Below, in pieces: positions 43,423-52,038 of a stretch of DNA of 52,040 nucleotides. Numbering within the stretch: the first letter of the stretch is position 1; each line of letters begins with the position of its first letter. The notes below the pieces were generated by a model that did not search any database, was not told the DNA's origin, and saw only the letters and a program-made list of their open reading frames with translations. Both the position numbers and the translations under genes were made by a program. This DNA comes from a virus: positions 1-52,040 of the IMG/VR virus record IMGVR_UViG_3300032116_000291. One strand, given 5' to 3'.

Positions 43423-44206
43423 AACCGCAGATAATTGGGTGATATCGGCTTCTCCGAATATCGCACCCCTTCTCTTACCTATTGGTGTAGAGATAGAGAA
43501 TCTTAAACCCCTTTTGGTTGCGGATGGAATTATAGTAAGGGTTAAAACAATTGATCCCGTTTCGGACGTGTACCTAATCTCTCCCCAAACCCTACAGGAT
43601 ATAAGGGATTCAAATCATCCCCACTATTCATCAGCAGACAACGGTAAGGTTCTGGGTGCTCAAATAGGTAAAACGATTCCTATTGTATCTATTGATGTTA
43701 CTAAATTAGAAGATATAGCAGGGGCACAGGACGAAGGTAATCGTAAAGCAGGGGTAAAGGAAGCACTATACATATTTGAGGGTGATACTATTGAGGGTTT
43801 ACCTGTAGGGTTAGTAAAACAAATTAACTGGACCTTACTTTCGGATTTTCCAAAGCCATCCGATACATTCCAAGTATGGGATTTGGACCTGAAGGCAGAT
43901 TACTCCATCGATGCTCTCATTATCGAAACTTCTCAATTGGGCGGTAAGATAGATACGGAAAAACTACAAAAATTAATTGAGGGTGTCAACGAAAGGTTAA
44001 AAGGCCTCCGTTCCGATTTCAATATGATTGTAGATGTGTACGAAAACGGAAAGCAACCGGCCGCATTAGGGTATTCCGAAATAACAAAGGTAGCACTCCC
44101 TCCTACGGAAACGGGCACTACCGAAGATGACGTTAAAACACAAGTCGTTATTAAATACTCCGAGTTAGGAGAGATTCTTCCAACACCACTCACTACGGGT
44201 GGATAA
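43379..44206 (+). CDS. Hypothetical protein, possibly structural (275 aa)
   Basis: Unrecognised; extended beta-rich protein with few cysteines, regular hydrophobic spacing, and a Thr/Pro-rich C-terminus. The size, composition and position upstream of surface-related genes are compatible with a virion or assembly component, but no family motif supports this. It overlaps the preceding gene by 44 nt. Confidence 0.6.
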   Translation: MAKKELIQNPQRYSKTADNWVISASPNIAPLLLPIGVEIENLKPLLVADGIIVRVKTIDPVSDVYLISPQTLQDIRDSNHPHYSSADNGKVLGAQIGKTIPIVSIDVTKLEDIAGAQDEGNRKAGVKEALYIFEGDTIEGLPVGLVKQINWTLLSDFPKPSDTFQVWDLDLKADYSIDALIIETSQLGGKIDTEKLQKLIEGVNERLKGLRSDFNMIVDVYENGKQPAALGYSEITKVALPPTETGTTEDDVKTQVVIKYSELGEILPTPLTTGG

Positions 44207-44216
44207 ACTGTATGGT

Positions 44217-44381
44217 ATGAGATTGATACATTGGCTATATAACTTTTTTGCTTCTCTACTAATCGTTCCAATTCTTGCCCTGGTCTCCATTTGTGTCGGT
44301 TTGGGAATGGGTGTAGGGTTTTTCATATGGTGGGTAAAAAGATATGGTATACGCAATAAGTGTTGCTGTGGCGGCAAGTGA
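44217..44381 (+). CDS. Small membrane protein with Cys-rich tail (54 aa)
   Basis: Two hydrophobic segments (about 4-26 and 27-40) then a NKCCCGGK tail with three adjacent cysteines. An upstream GTG at 44199 would overlap the prior gene; ATG 44217 was chosen. Unknown function. Confidence 0.5.
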   Translation: MRLIHWLYNFFASLLIVPILALVSICVGLGMGVGFFIWWVKRYGIRNKCCCGGK

Positions 44382-44427
44382 AAGGATACTATCAAATCCT
44401 AATCCAAAAAATTTCTTCTAAAAACGA

Positions 44428-44445
44428 CCCCCTTCCCCCCGCCCC
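44428..44445 (+). other. C-rich tract in AT-rich spacer
   Basis: CCCCC, CCCCCC and CCCC runs are separated by TT and G; the minus strand reads as G-rich. It lies in the 147-nt spacer 44382-44528, which otherwise has a CGGATAT/ATATCCG hairpin (44448-44473) and ATATTTATA but no gene. Composition is very unlike the phage average. Confidence 0.5.
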
Positions 44446-44528
44446 TTCGGATATTTTTTATATTTATATCCGTAAGTACCCTCCCCTATAATTGGTTATG
44501 TAATTCAACACAATAAATAACCAATAAG

Positions 44529-45437
44529 ATGAAAAACTTAATTCTTCCCGTTTTGGGAGTTCTTACTCTATTCATTGCTACATGCAAAAGAGAAACCTAT
44601 CCAGTTAAAACAATTAGACCTGAAGTTTGTGATTTCGGTCCTATAAACTCTAATGAATTTCAAAACCGTGAGGAATTTGAGATGGCAAGAGTTGGTAGTG
44701 GACCTCGTCCAAAAGATTCAGATAGAGATGGTATTTTAGATACACAAGATAATTGTCCTAAAACTAAAAATCCGGATCAAAAAGATTCAGATGGTGATGG
44801 TATAGGTGATGTATGTGACCCATATCCATACGGAAATGAACCAACCGTTTCTTCTGTTATCCTATTGGATTTTGATGGATACTATGTTAATAGTCCGATG
44901 TGGAATAGTGGTGTACCAAAACAGGTATTACCAAGTGGATTATACCCTGCGGATATACAAACTATATTGGATAGTGTAAGTAAAGATTTTTCCAGATTCA
45001 ATATTATCGTAACAACTGATGAGAATGTTTACTTAAATTCAAATCGTTTGAAAAGAATGAGAGTGGTAGTAACAACATCAAGTGAAATATATCCAGGTGT
45101 TGCCGGTATTGCTTATGTAGGTTCTATGTTTTGGGGAGATGATACACCATGTTTTGTTTTCTCAAATACAATGTCATACAATGCATTGAGAATAAGAGTT
45201 GCGACATCACACGAGTCCGGCCATACTGTCGGATTGTATCACCAATCACAATACGATACAAATTGTAATCTTTTATATACATACAAACCATGTGATTATA
45301 CAACGAATAGTGGACCTATAATGGGTTCGATTGGTTCTAATTGTAGAGCAATGTGGTGGAACGGACCTACACCAAATGGATGTACATATATACAAAACGA
45401 TACATTGGTTCTAAAAACGAATTTAGGTGTTAGGTAA
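44529..45437 (+). CDS. Lipoprotein metzincin with thrombospondin type-3 repeats
   Basis: A 302-aa exported lipoprotein: hydrophobic leader ending LFIATC (lipid-anchored C19). Residues 63-97 are two thrombospondin type-3-like calcium-binding repeats (DSDRDGILDTQDNCP, then DSDGDGIGDVCD). Then comes a zinc-protease domain with HESGHTVGLYH (H228, E229, H232, H238), the HExxHxxGxxH metzincin consensus. A methionine near 268 in GPIMGS is in the expected Met-turn position. Such proteases cut proteins outside the cell. In a phage it could degrade host surface proteins or act in lysis. It resembles host-type secreted proteases and may have been acquired. Confidence 0.82.
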   Translation: MKNLILPVLGVLTLFIATCKRETYPVKTIRPEVCDFGPINSNEFQNREEFEMARVGSGPRPKDSDRDGILDTQDNCPKTKNPDQKDSDGDGIGDVCDPYPYGNEPTVSSVILLDFDGYYVNSPMWNSGVPKQVLPSGLYPADIQTILDSVSKDFSRFNIIVTTDENVYLNSNRLKRMRVVVTTSSEIYPGVAGIAYVGSMFWGDDTPCFVFSNTMSYNALRIRVATSHESGHTVGLYHQSQYDTNCNLLYTYKPCDYTTNSGPIMGSIGSNCRAMWWNGPTPNGCTYIQNDTLVLKTNLGVR

Positions 45438-45488
45438 ACTTTTTCGTTTAGGAACAAATACTTATAGGAAGTAAGTAAATTGTACCTA

Positions 45489-45875
45489 ATGAAAAAAGTT
45501 TATCTAATACTGTTATGTTTATCATTAACAGGTTTTAATGCATTCTCTCAAGAAAAGTGGAGAGCTCTAACATTCAATTCCGTAAGCGGAACGGATTTTA
45601 AAGGACAGAAGTTTAATCAGATTACATCCGGTCTACACTATGACTTGAAAAATCGTATGTACATTTCCAATTGGAATGGTATTCAGTTTAACTATGGAAA
45701 ACAAAAAAGTAGTTGGTTTAGTTCACAAACAACAATCAATAGTTATATTGGTAAGTGGACATTTGGTGTAGGAGTTCAATACGGAATGGTATCTATTCCA
45801 AATTTTACTCCATACTTTTCGAACAATACTACATGGTTTATATCAACGGCATCGTACAGATTTAAATTGAAATAA
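45489..45875 (+). CDS. Secreted beta-rich protein (128 aa)
   Basis: Signal peptide MKKVYLILLCLSLTGFNAFS, then a tyrosine/asparagine/serine-rich beta-strand pattern (NWNGIQFNYG, GVQYGMVS) ending in FKLK, like small outer-membrane beta-barrel proteins of Bacteroidota. Function unknown. An upstream ATG at 45480 was rejected in favour of 45489, which begins MKK. Confidence 0.62.
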   Translation: MKKVYLILLCLSLTGFNAFSQEKWRALTFNSVSGTDFKGQKFNQITSGLHYDLKNRMYISNWNGIQFNYGKQKSSWFSSQTTINSYIGKWTFGVGVQYGMVSIPNFTPYFSNNTTWFISTASYRFKLK

Positions 45876-45877
45876 GT

Positions 45878-47185
45878 ATGGATGCGTTGTTACAAAACAT
45901 AACATACCTTGCAGCCGGTATGTATATATTCTATTCTCTTATTATATTAGGTGTATACTTTATCACATCTATTAGATTGTGGTTTACATATAAAAAATCT
46001 GAAATCATAAATGGTTCCGATTATAAACCAATGGTATCTATAATAGTACCAGCATACAATGAAGAAGTATCTGTTGTGGAATGTATTCGTTCTCTTTGTT
46101 TGCAAGATTATCCAAACAGAGAAATAATAATTGTAAATGATGGTTCTACGGATAATACACTACAGGAAATAGTTGATACATTCAATCTGCGTGAGGTTGG
46201 AAATATTCATAGAGGATGGGATATAAAGGTAGTAACTACCGAAAATAGAGGTAAATGGTCAGCTCTAAACACCGGCCTTAAATTTGCTGAAGGTGAGTGG
46301 GTATTAAATGTAGATGCAGATACTATATTAGTTTCTAATGCAATAAGTAGAACTGTCGAATTATTAAGACCCGATACCGATGCCATATCATGTTTTATTG
46401 GTGTAGTTAATCAAAATAAGATTGAAGATGGGAATATTACAACAAATAGAATTCCAAAAAATTGGTTAGCAAGAATACAATGGTTAGAATACATACGATG
46501 TTTTCTATTATGGAGAACTGCAAACGATAAACACAATGCAACATTGGTTTTGCCCGGCGCGTATTCATTTATGAAACGTGATTTAGTTTTGGAACTGGGT
46601 GGATATAAAGAAGGATTTTTAAGTGAAGATATGGAACTGACAATGAATATAATTAAGAATGGTGGAAAGATACAATTCATATCCGAATTTTTAGCATGGA
46701 CAGAAGTGCCCGAAAACCTTCGTGATTTAACAAAACAAAGATTGAGATGGTACAGAGGAGGTTTACAGAATCTAATAAAATATTGGAGAATGTTATTTAG
46801 TAGAAAACGTAGTAAGTTTGTTGGATTCTATATGTTACCTTTTTTATGGTTTGCTGATGTGTTTGGTATATGGGTTGAATTATTTGGATTACTACAATTA
46901 TTTATTTATTACTATATGGGTATTCCGATTGAATGGAATTTAGTATGGTTATCGGTTATGATAATAGTATCCTTATACTACCTATCAATGCTTTCTTTGG
47001 TGTGGTTTGCGAAACGTAAAATATTCAACGGAAAACATATAGGATTAATCAGAATTATACCTGTGATATTATTAGAACCAATATCATACCATTTTATAAA
47101 TCTGTATTGGATGTTGCATTCCCATACAAATCAATACTTAAATAGAGCTAAAAATTGGAATAAATTTAAACGTAAAGGATTTTAA
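45878..47185 (+). CDS. GT2 polysaccharide synthase-like glycosyltransferase
   Basis: A 435-aa processive-type GT2 enzyme. N-terminal membrane helix (about 10-33); then SIIVPAYNEE and IVNDGSTDN (first Asp), DAD at 148-150, SEDMELT (SED near 247) and QRLRW (near 287) as D,D,D,QxxRW. C-terminal helices about 320-400. This motif set is that of cellulose/chitin/poly-GlcNAc synthases (IcaA/HasA type), which extend a sugar chain while moving it across the inner membrane. Product in a phage is unknown; it may change the host surface or attach glycans to lipid carriers. It starts two bases after the preceding stop. Confidence 0.85.
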   Translation: MDALLQNITYLAAGMYIFYSLIILGVYFITSIRLWFTYKKSEIINGSDYKPMVSIIVPAYNEEVSVVECIRSLCLQDYPNREIIIVNDGSTDNTLQEIVDTFNLREVGNIHRGWDIKVVTTENRGKWSALNTGLKFAEGEWVLNVDADTILVSNAISRTVELLRPDTDAISCFIGVVNQNKIEDGNITTNRIPKNWLARIQWLEYIRCFLLWRTANDKHNATLVLPGAYSFMKRDLVLELGGYKEGFLSEDMELTMNIIKNGGKIQFISEFLAWTEVPENLRDLTKQRLRWYRGGLQNLIKYWRMLFSRKRSKFVGFYMLPFLWFADVFGIWVELFGLLQLFIYYYMGIPIEWNLVWLSVMIIVSLYYLSMLSLVWFAKRKIFNGKHIGLIRIIPVILLEPISYHFINLYWMLHSHTNQYLNRAKNWNKFKRKGF

Positions 47186-47219
47186 AATTTATAATAATTA
47201 TTTGTATAAGCAATAAGTT

Positions 47220-47519
47220 ATGAATATTAAAGTACTCGATAAAATAGAGAGTGGCTACGTTAAATTAGACTGGAAGGACCATATACATAAAGTATCTGTT
47301 AAAGATTTAGAAAAGATACTAGATACCATCGATAATTTCAAAGGAAACAAATCAGTGAAGGAAATAATTCTATTTAGATTCAAAAAAATCAAAGCATATG
47401 TTACTATAAAAAGGGATGAATACAAACCCCTAATGAACTATATTTATAGTAAGTTTATAGAATTAGAAATGTATGAAAATTGTAAAAAAACTCTACTTAT
47501 ACTAAACAAATTAAAATAA
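47220..47519 (+). CDS. Hypothetical protein with UVR-like end (99 aa)
   Basis: Unrecognised. The last 25 residues, MYENCKKTLLILNKL, resemble the UVR-type helix in 29694-30059. The middle is lysine-rich. Stop and next start share no overlap (next gene begins at the next base). Confidence 0.58.
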   Translation: MNIKVLDKIESGYVKLDWKDHIHKVSVKDLEKILDTIDNFKGNKSVKEIILFRFKKIKAYVTIKRDEYKPLMNYIYSKFIELEMYENCKKTLLILNKLK

Positions 47520-49511
47520 ATGAGAGCAGTAATATTAGGAACGGATTTTGTAAAAGATACCGATGGTTCTTTCAAAACAATTGAAACAAATACCAACGTA
47601 GGACTTCAAGTTGATGCAACAAAATACTTTAATATAAATGAATTTGATACATTTCTAACGGAAAATAATCTAAATGAAGTAGTTGTTGTATACAACTTAT
47701 CAAATATGCAAATAAATAGAGTTACTACAGAATTACAAGAAAATAATCCAACTTATTCCAAATCTGATAAAGTTTTTTATCAACTATTAAAAGAATATTA
47801 TAGTGGGAGTTCTGTATCAATTTCCCAACAAGTTGTAAATGATACATCGGTAACTATCCCAAATGTCACAGACTCACCAAATAAGTTGATATTAAGAGTT
47901 GCATATGATACAACATCTTTAATAGATGATGTATATGCAAGAGATAACTGGGAGTTTTTAAAATTAATGAACGATAGTAATCCGAATTCAATTCCTAAAA
48001 CCTACATCGATGATGTAGAATTGGGGTTTGATAGTATAGGTAATACATTGAGAGATAATGGAAATCATCCAAATTACTGTATTAAAAAAAGAATAACACC
48101 AACAAACAATAATTTATATCCGAAGTTACTCAAAATAACATCTGTTGAACAATTGCAAACTATAAAACAAAATTTAGATGCAGATGAGTATTTACAAGAA
48201 TACATTTTTAATGGTAATGATTTACTTTATAACAAAACAAAAGTTTATAGAAGCATTGATTTAGTATATGGTGGTGCACTGGATGTATTGAATTTGTGGG
48301 TAATGGAACATACTAATATATTGGATACAATTACAATTCCCGATTATGATGATAATAACTCTGTTCAAATTTGGGATAGAAATAGATATGTTACAAAATA
48401 TAATTCCAAAACAAATGATATTGCAGTGAAATTGTCTGCGGATGAAGGTACAAAAATTTTAGATATAAATGGTAATATTATCCTTGCAGAAAATTTAGCA
48501 ATAAGTGATTTAGTAAAAACAATTGATTTTCCAAATATACAATACGATATTCCTGAATTTACTGCATTAGAATGGACCGGTAGTGTATCTGATATTCTTA
48601 ATCAATCATACACTACATCATCAACGGTTCAGAGTATTATCCAATCATCGTATTTTGGTGAAATAGTAGAAATAGAATTAAATAATGGATCAACGTTTTC
48701 CGATGTACCACACGCATTGATATTAATGGAAGTTGATGAATCAGGATCAAACTTTGCACAATTTTGCTCCTATGATAGTTTAAAAACTGGATCAAATGTA
48801 TTTGTTTGGGATACACAAACCAATCAGATGATTACTACATCAATAGTAAATAAATACTATTCATATCAGCAACTGAATGCATATACAATAAACTTAAACG
48901 ATTTTGATTTATTTTTAACATTGGAAGAAAGTAGTACAAATAGATATGGATTAGTTACGCATAATTTTGATTTTGATTGTATTGCTTATACCTGTCCAGG
49001 ATATAGTACAGCACAATACCTACCAGCAAATACTTGTTATGATTGTGCTACCGGAACATTTGGTGGAACTCCACCAGCAAGTGGATTAAACCGACCTGCT
49101 AATAGTTGTTCATCTGTAGGAGAATGTTGTAGAGTGGGTGGTCAATATATTGGACAAAATCCGGGCACATATCAGTGTCAATATTGGGGAGCATGGGGTT
49201 GTGCGGTTGGTAATACGATTGTTGAAACCGGAGGATATTGCAATCAAAGTAAACCATCTGATGTTGGTCTAAAAACAAATATCAATTATTTGGATGTTAC
49301 TACAGATGGATTAAAACTATATTCATTCGAATACAAAGATAAAATTAAAACTTTATGGAAAGATGAGACAAACGAAAGTTTGGATGGAGTGTGGATTGGA
49401 GTTATGGCTCAAGATTTAATTGGCACAAAATATGAATCGGCCCTTTGGAAACATAAAGAAGGATTTTATGTTATAGATTATACAAAATTACCAAATATAC
49501 AAAAAATATAA
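47520..49511 (+). CDS. Tail-fibre-type protein: ATP-grasp-like N-terminus and S74 chaperone C-terminus
   Basis: A 663-aa protein. Residues 1-220 recall ATP-grasp enzymes: TDGSFKTIETNTNVGLQ (near 15-31), KLILRVAYDTT (near 121), YCIKKRITP (near 180) and EYLQEYIFN (near 215). The middle is variable and includes a Cys-rich stretch (about 482-575). Residues 575-663 match the S74 intramolecular chaperone: SDVGLKTNINYLDV and IGVMAQDLIGT, ending in a YVIDYTKLP strand. S74 domains fold trimeric fibres then autocleave. The combination suggests a receptor-binding fibre whose N-terminal part retains an enzyme-like fold; whether it is active is unknown. Confidence 0.78.
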   Translation: MRAVILGTDFVKDTDGSFKTIETNTNVGLQVDATKYFNINEFDTFLTENNLNEVVVVYNLSNMQINRVTTELQENNPTYSKSDKVFYQLLKEYYSGSSVSISQQVVNDTSVTIPNVTDSPNKLILRVAYDTTSLIDDVYARDNWEFLKLMNDSNPNSIPKTYIDDVELGFDSIGNTLRDNGNHPNYCIKKRITPTNNNLYPKLLKITSVEQLQTIKQNLDADEYLQEYIFNGNDLLYNKTKVYRSIDLVYGGALDVLNLWVMEHTNILDTITIPDYDDNNSVQIWDRNRYVTKYNSKTNDIAVKLSADEGTKILDINGNIILAENLAISDLVKTIDFPNIQYDIPEFTALEWTGSVSDILNQSYTTSSTVQSIIQSSYFGEIVEIELNNGSTFSDVPHALILMEVDESGSNFAQFCSYDSLKTGSNVFVWDTQTNQMITTSIVNKYYSYQQLNAYTINLNDFDLFLTLEESSTNRYGLVTHNFDFDCIAYTCPGYSTAQYLPANTCYDCATGTFGGTPPASGLNRPANSCSSVGECCRVGGQYIGQNPGTYQCQYWGAWGCAVGNTIVETGGYCNQSKPSDVGLKTNINYLDVTTDGLKLYSFEYKDKIKTLWKDETNESLDGVWIGVMAQDLIGTKYESALWKHKEGFYVIDYTKLPNIQKI

Positions 49512-49523
49512 ATTTATAATAAT

Positions 49524-49673
49524 ATGGCGACTGAAAATAATAAAAATATAAAATATTCATCAAAACAAAGTGTAAACCCCGTTAGAAAAAAGGTAACAGA
49601 TACTACACAAATTAATTTGATAAAAAATATATTCAATCAATTTATAAATGCCGTAAAAGTTAAACATTTATAA
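49524..49673 (+). CDS. Short basic protein (49 aa)
   Basis: Polar, lysine- and asparagine-rich peptide with a short C-terminal helix (NLIKNIFNQFINAVKVKHL). Unknown. It follows the fibre gene by 12 nt. Confidence 0.5.
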   Translation: MATENNKNIKYSSKQSVNPVRKKVTDTTQINLIKNIFNQFINAVKVKHL

Positions 49674-49693
49674 TAAGAATAAAAATTAGTTAT

Positions 49694-50020
49694 ATGGATA
49701 TTGGTTTTAAAAAGATAGTGGGTTCTTTATTAAAAGACCCTACAAAAATAGTTACCATTGCAGATGCATGGATTACCGCTGCAACCCCGACGGAAGAACA
49801 AAAAAAATTAGCAGAAGCTAGATGGAATATTTGCAGACAGTGCCCGGAGTTTAGAGAAAAACGGGATGTGATTGGTGATCCTTATTGTAACGATTGTGGA
49901 TGTCCTCTTAAAAAGAAAATATTTACAAAAACTTACAATGAATGTCCTTTAAAAAAGTGGGAAGAGGTGGATAATATATTTTGGAAAGATACACAAAAGA
50001 TAAAAAAATCTATTTTATAA
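49694..50020 (+). CDS. Zinc-ribbon phage protein (108 aa)
   Basis: Four Cys pairs: CRQC (47-50 region), then CNDCGC and NECPLKKW, in the order R..iC..C...C..CGC.l..K.....CP..KW. This is a recurring phage zinc-binding family of unknown function, often near tail fibre genes. It stops immediately before the next gene. Confidence 0.68.
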   Translation: MDIGFKKIVGSLLKDPTKIVTIADAWITAATPTEEQKKLAEARWNICRQCPEFREKRDVIGDPYCNDCGCPLKKKIFTKTYNECPLKKWEEVDNIFWKDTQKIKKSIL

Positions 50021-51304
50021 ATGTTACAAAAAATATATGTACACCACTATTATTCGATATCATTATTTTATAAATTAGCCCACAATACAACTGAACGAGT
50101 ATATTCCCTAAATAATGACATCGGAAGTGTTTTCTGTTTATATAATGGAAAAAAATTTGAATTTATTTTTAATCCTGAATTAAACGATAATAATGATGGA
50201 ATCCATCTTATTGATTTTTTATCAATAAATTATCAATTATATAAAAATGCAGAATATTCCGAAATAGACTGTGTGAATTTTCAAAAAGATCAAACAGCAC
50301 ATAGGGCCGGTGGTCCTTTTGGTACGAATGATATTCCAATAATGAAATGGATTGCAGACAAATTGCAAAATAAAAAAAAATGGATAATATTACTATTGAG
50401 GACCGAAAAATCGTTTATAAAATACGATTGGCCTCAATATTATCAAATAATGGATTTGGAAAATCAAATAGCAAGATGTAAGAACCATTACATAGTATCT
50501 GATAATCTTTTTTTAAATGATACCGTTGAATCTAACTATCCAAATCATTATTTTGTATTAACAAATACAATACATCAATGGAATGAACTACTATCAATAC
50601 GATGGTATTATGAGTTCAAAAATATTTACGAAAAATTAAATCCTCCATATGATTTATGCTTCTCAATGCGTTATCATAAAAAAAATAGAACGGCTTTGAT
50701 AAAAGAATTGGCAAATTTAAAAAATAATCGTATCTTCTTATCAAGAACAGACAACTGTAAAAATAAAGAATTTTATAAAGAAGAAATTGATTTAAAAAAA
50801 TTTAAAAATATAAATTTAAACGAATGGGAAGGTAGAGATTTTGCTGATATCAGCTGGGTTGAAAACGTAGAACATTATTTAGATTATATTATGAGAATAT
50901 TACCAATGTCTAAATTACATATACTTTCAGAAACTTGGGATTGGTTTGATGGTGAACTTACATCAAATTATTTATCAGAAAAAACGTATGGATTAATTTT
51001 AGCTAAAATACCATTCATATCTACGCACACATATCCACTAAAAATTGTTGAAAAAGCTTTGGGTGTCGAACAACACCCATTCTACAAAGAAATATCCGAA
51101 TGTGGAGTTGATGTAAAAAAATTTGTAAATTTTGTAAAAAAATTTTTAGATAATTTTGATGAAAATCATAAATTGTGCGAAAATTGGAGTAATGAATGTC
51201 ATACTCAACTTACCAATAAAATTAATAGTGAAAATTCTTTATTAGATATTATTCTAAATGATTTTAAAAAAAATAATAAAATTTTTAAAAAAAATATAAT
51301 CTAA
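50021..51304 (+). CDS. Glycosyltransferase-like protein (427 aa)
   Basis: A 427-aa soluble protein rich in Lys/Asn. The late block LHILSETWDWFDGEL...LSEKTYGLILAKIPFIST...VEKALGVEQHP (about 305-360) matches the ETw...TEKT...aKPFI...LG core of uncharacterised glycosyltransferases related to fucosyl/capsule enzymes. The N-terminal 200 residues are unrecognised. It overlaps the next gene by one base and likely acts with it on the same glycan. Strongly AT-rich codon use. Confidence 0.6.
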   Translation: MLQKIYVHHYYSISLFYKLAHNTTERVYSLNNDIGSVFCLYNGKKFEFIFNPELNDNNDGIHLIDFLSINYQLYKNAEYSEIDCVNFQKDQTAHRAGGPFGTNDIPIMKWIADKLQNKKKWIILLLRTEKSFIKYDWPQYYQIMDLENQIARCKNHYIVSDNLFLNDTVESNYPNHYFVLTNTIHQWNELLSIRWYYEFKNIYEKLNPPYDLCFSMRYHKKNRTALIKELANLKNNRIFLSRTDNCKNKEFYKEEIDLKKFKNINLNEWEGRDFADISWVENVEHYLDYIMRILPMSKLHILSETWDWFDGELTSNYLSEKTYGLILAKIPFISTHTYPLKIVEKALGVEQHPFYKEISECGVDVKKFVNFVKKFLDNFDENHKLCENWSNECHTQLTNKINSENSLLDIILNDFKKNNKIFKKNII

Positions 51305-52038
51305 TGTTAATTGATAATAAGTTTTTTTATATTCCATTACCAAGATGCGCATCAACTTCTTTTTTTGCAACTTGTGTTAAAGAAAATATAAAAATAGAAA
51401 CCGTAAGAGATTGGCTTAGTGTGGATACGCAAATAAAAAAATTTAATATAGATATAAACAATCTAAACTACGATACGTTTCCACAACAATTCAGACATGC
51501 ACATGAACCATTAAATCTTATGATTGAAAAATTTGGAAACCATGAAACAATATCTGTAAAAAGAAACAAATACGATAGATTTATATCGACTTGGAATCAT
51601 ATTTTGCATGAAATGCATTTACACGAACACCCATATATTTTTAGAAAATGTTTATCTCTTAAATTGGATGATATACTGTTTTATAAATCAGAAAATATTG
51701 TTGATAGTAGCTCAACTCAAAATACAATAAATGAATTCATATCTAGAAATTCTTTAGAAAAAATTGGAGAGTATGGTATAAATATGATTATGATATTACT
51801 GAAGCCGGCATCCGATTATCATCATCATAATAAAGATATAATTTGGTTTGATTTTGAAAAATTATGGGAGTTAGAAAATTGGGTATCTAATAAATTAAAT
51901 CGTAACTTCAAACTACTTAAAATAAATTCTAGTAGCCACTACTCCGGTTGCCTAAAATTAGATGCCAATTTTATGAATAAATATGATTCTATATATGAGG
52001 TATATGATGTACCTAAAACACAAAAAAGTTTAATATAA
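51304..52038 (+). CDS. Sulfotransferase-like protein (244 aa)
   Basis: Residues 7-17, FFYIPLPRCAST, correspond to the 5'-phosphosulfate-binding loop (PxxAST type) of PAPS-dependent sulfotransferases. ISVKRNKYDRFISTWNH near residues 82-98 fits the 3'-phosphate-binding motif (R..DR..S..H). The family transfers sulfate from PAPS to sugars or lipids. A histidine in the H-L/E-H-P region could be catalytic. In context with three glycosyltransferases it suggests sulfated glycan decoration. The gene ends at the edge of the window, complete with TAA. Confidence 0.68.
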   Translation: MLIDNKFFYIPLPRCASTSFFATCVKENIKIETVRDWLSVDTQIKKFNIDINNLNYDTFPQQFRHAHEPLNLMIEKFGNHETISVKRNKYDRFISTWNHILHEMHLHEHPYIFRKCLSLKLDDILFYKSENIVDSSSTQNTINEFISRNSLEKIGEYGINMIMILLKPASDYHHHNKDIIWFDFEKLWELENWVSNKLNRNFKLLKINSSSHYSGCLKLDANFMNKYDSIYEVYDVPKTQKSLI

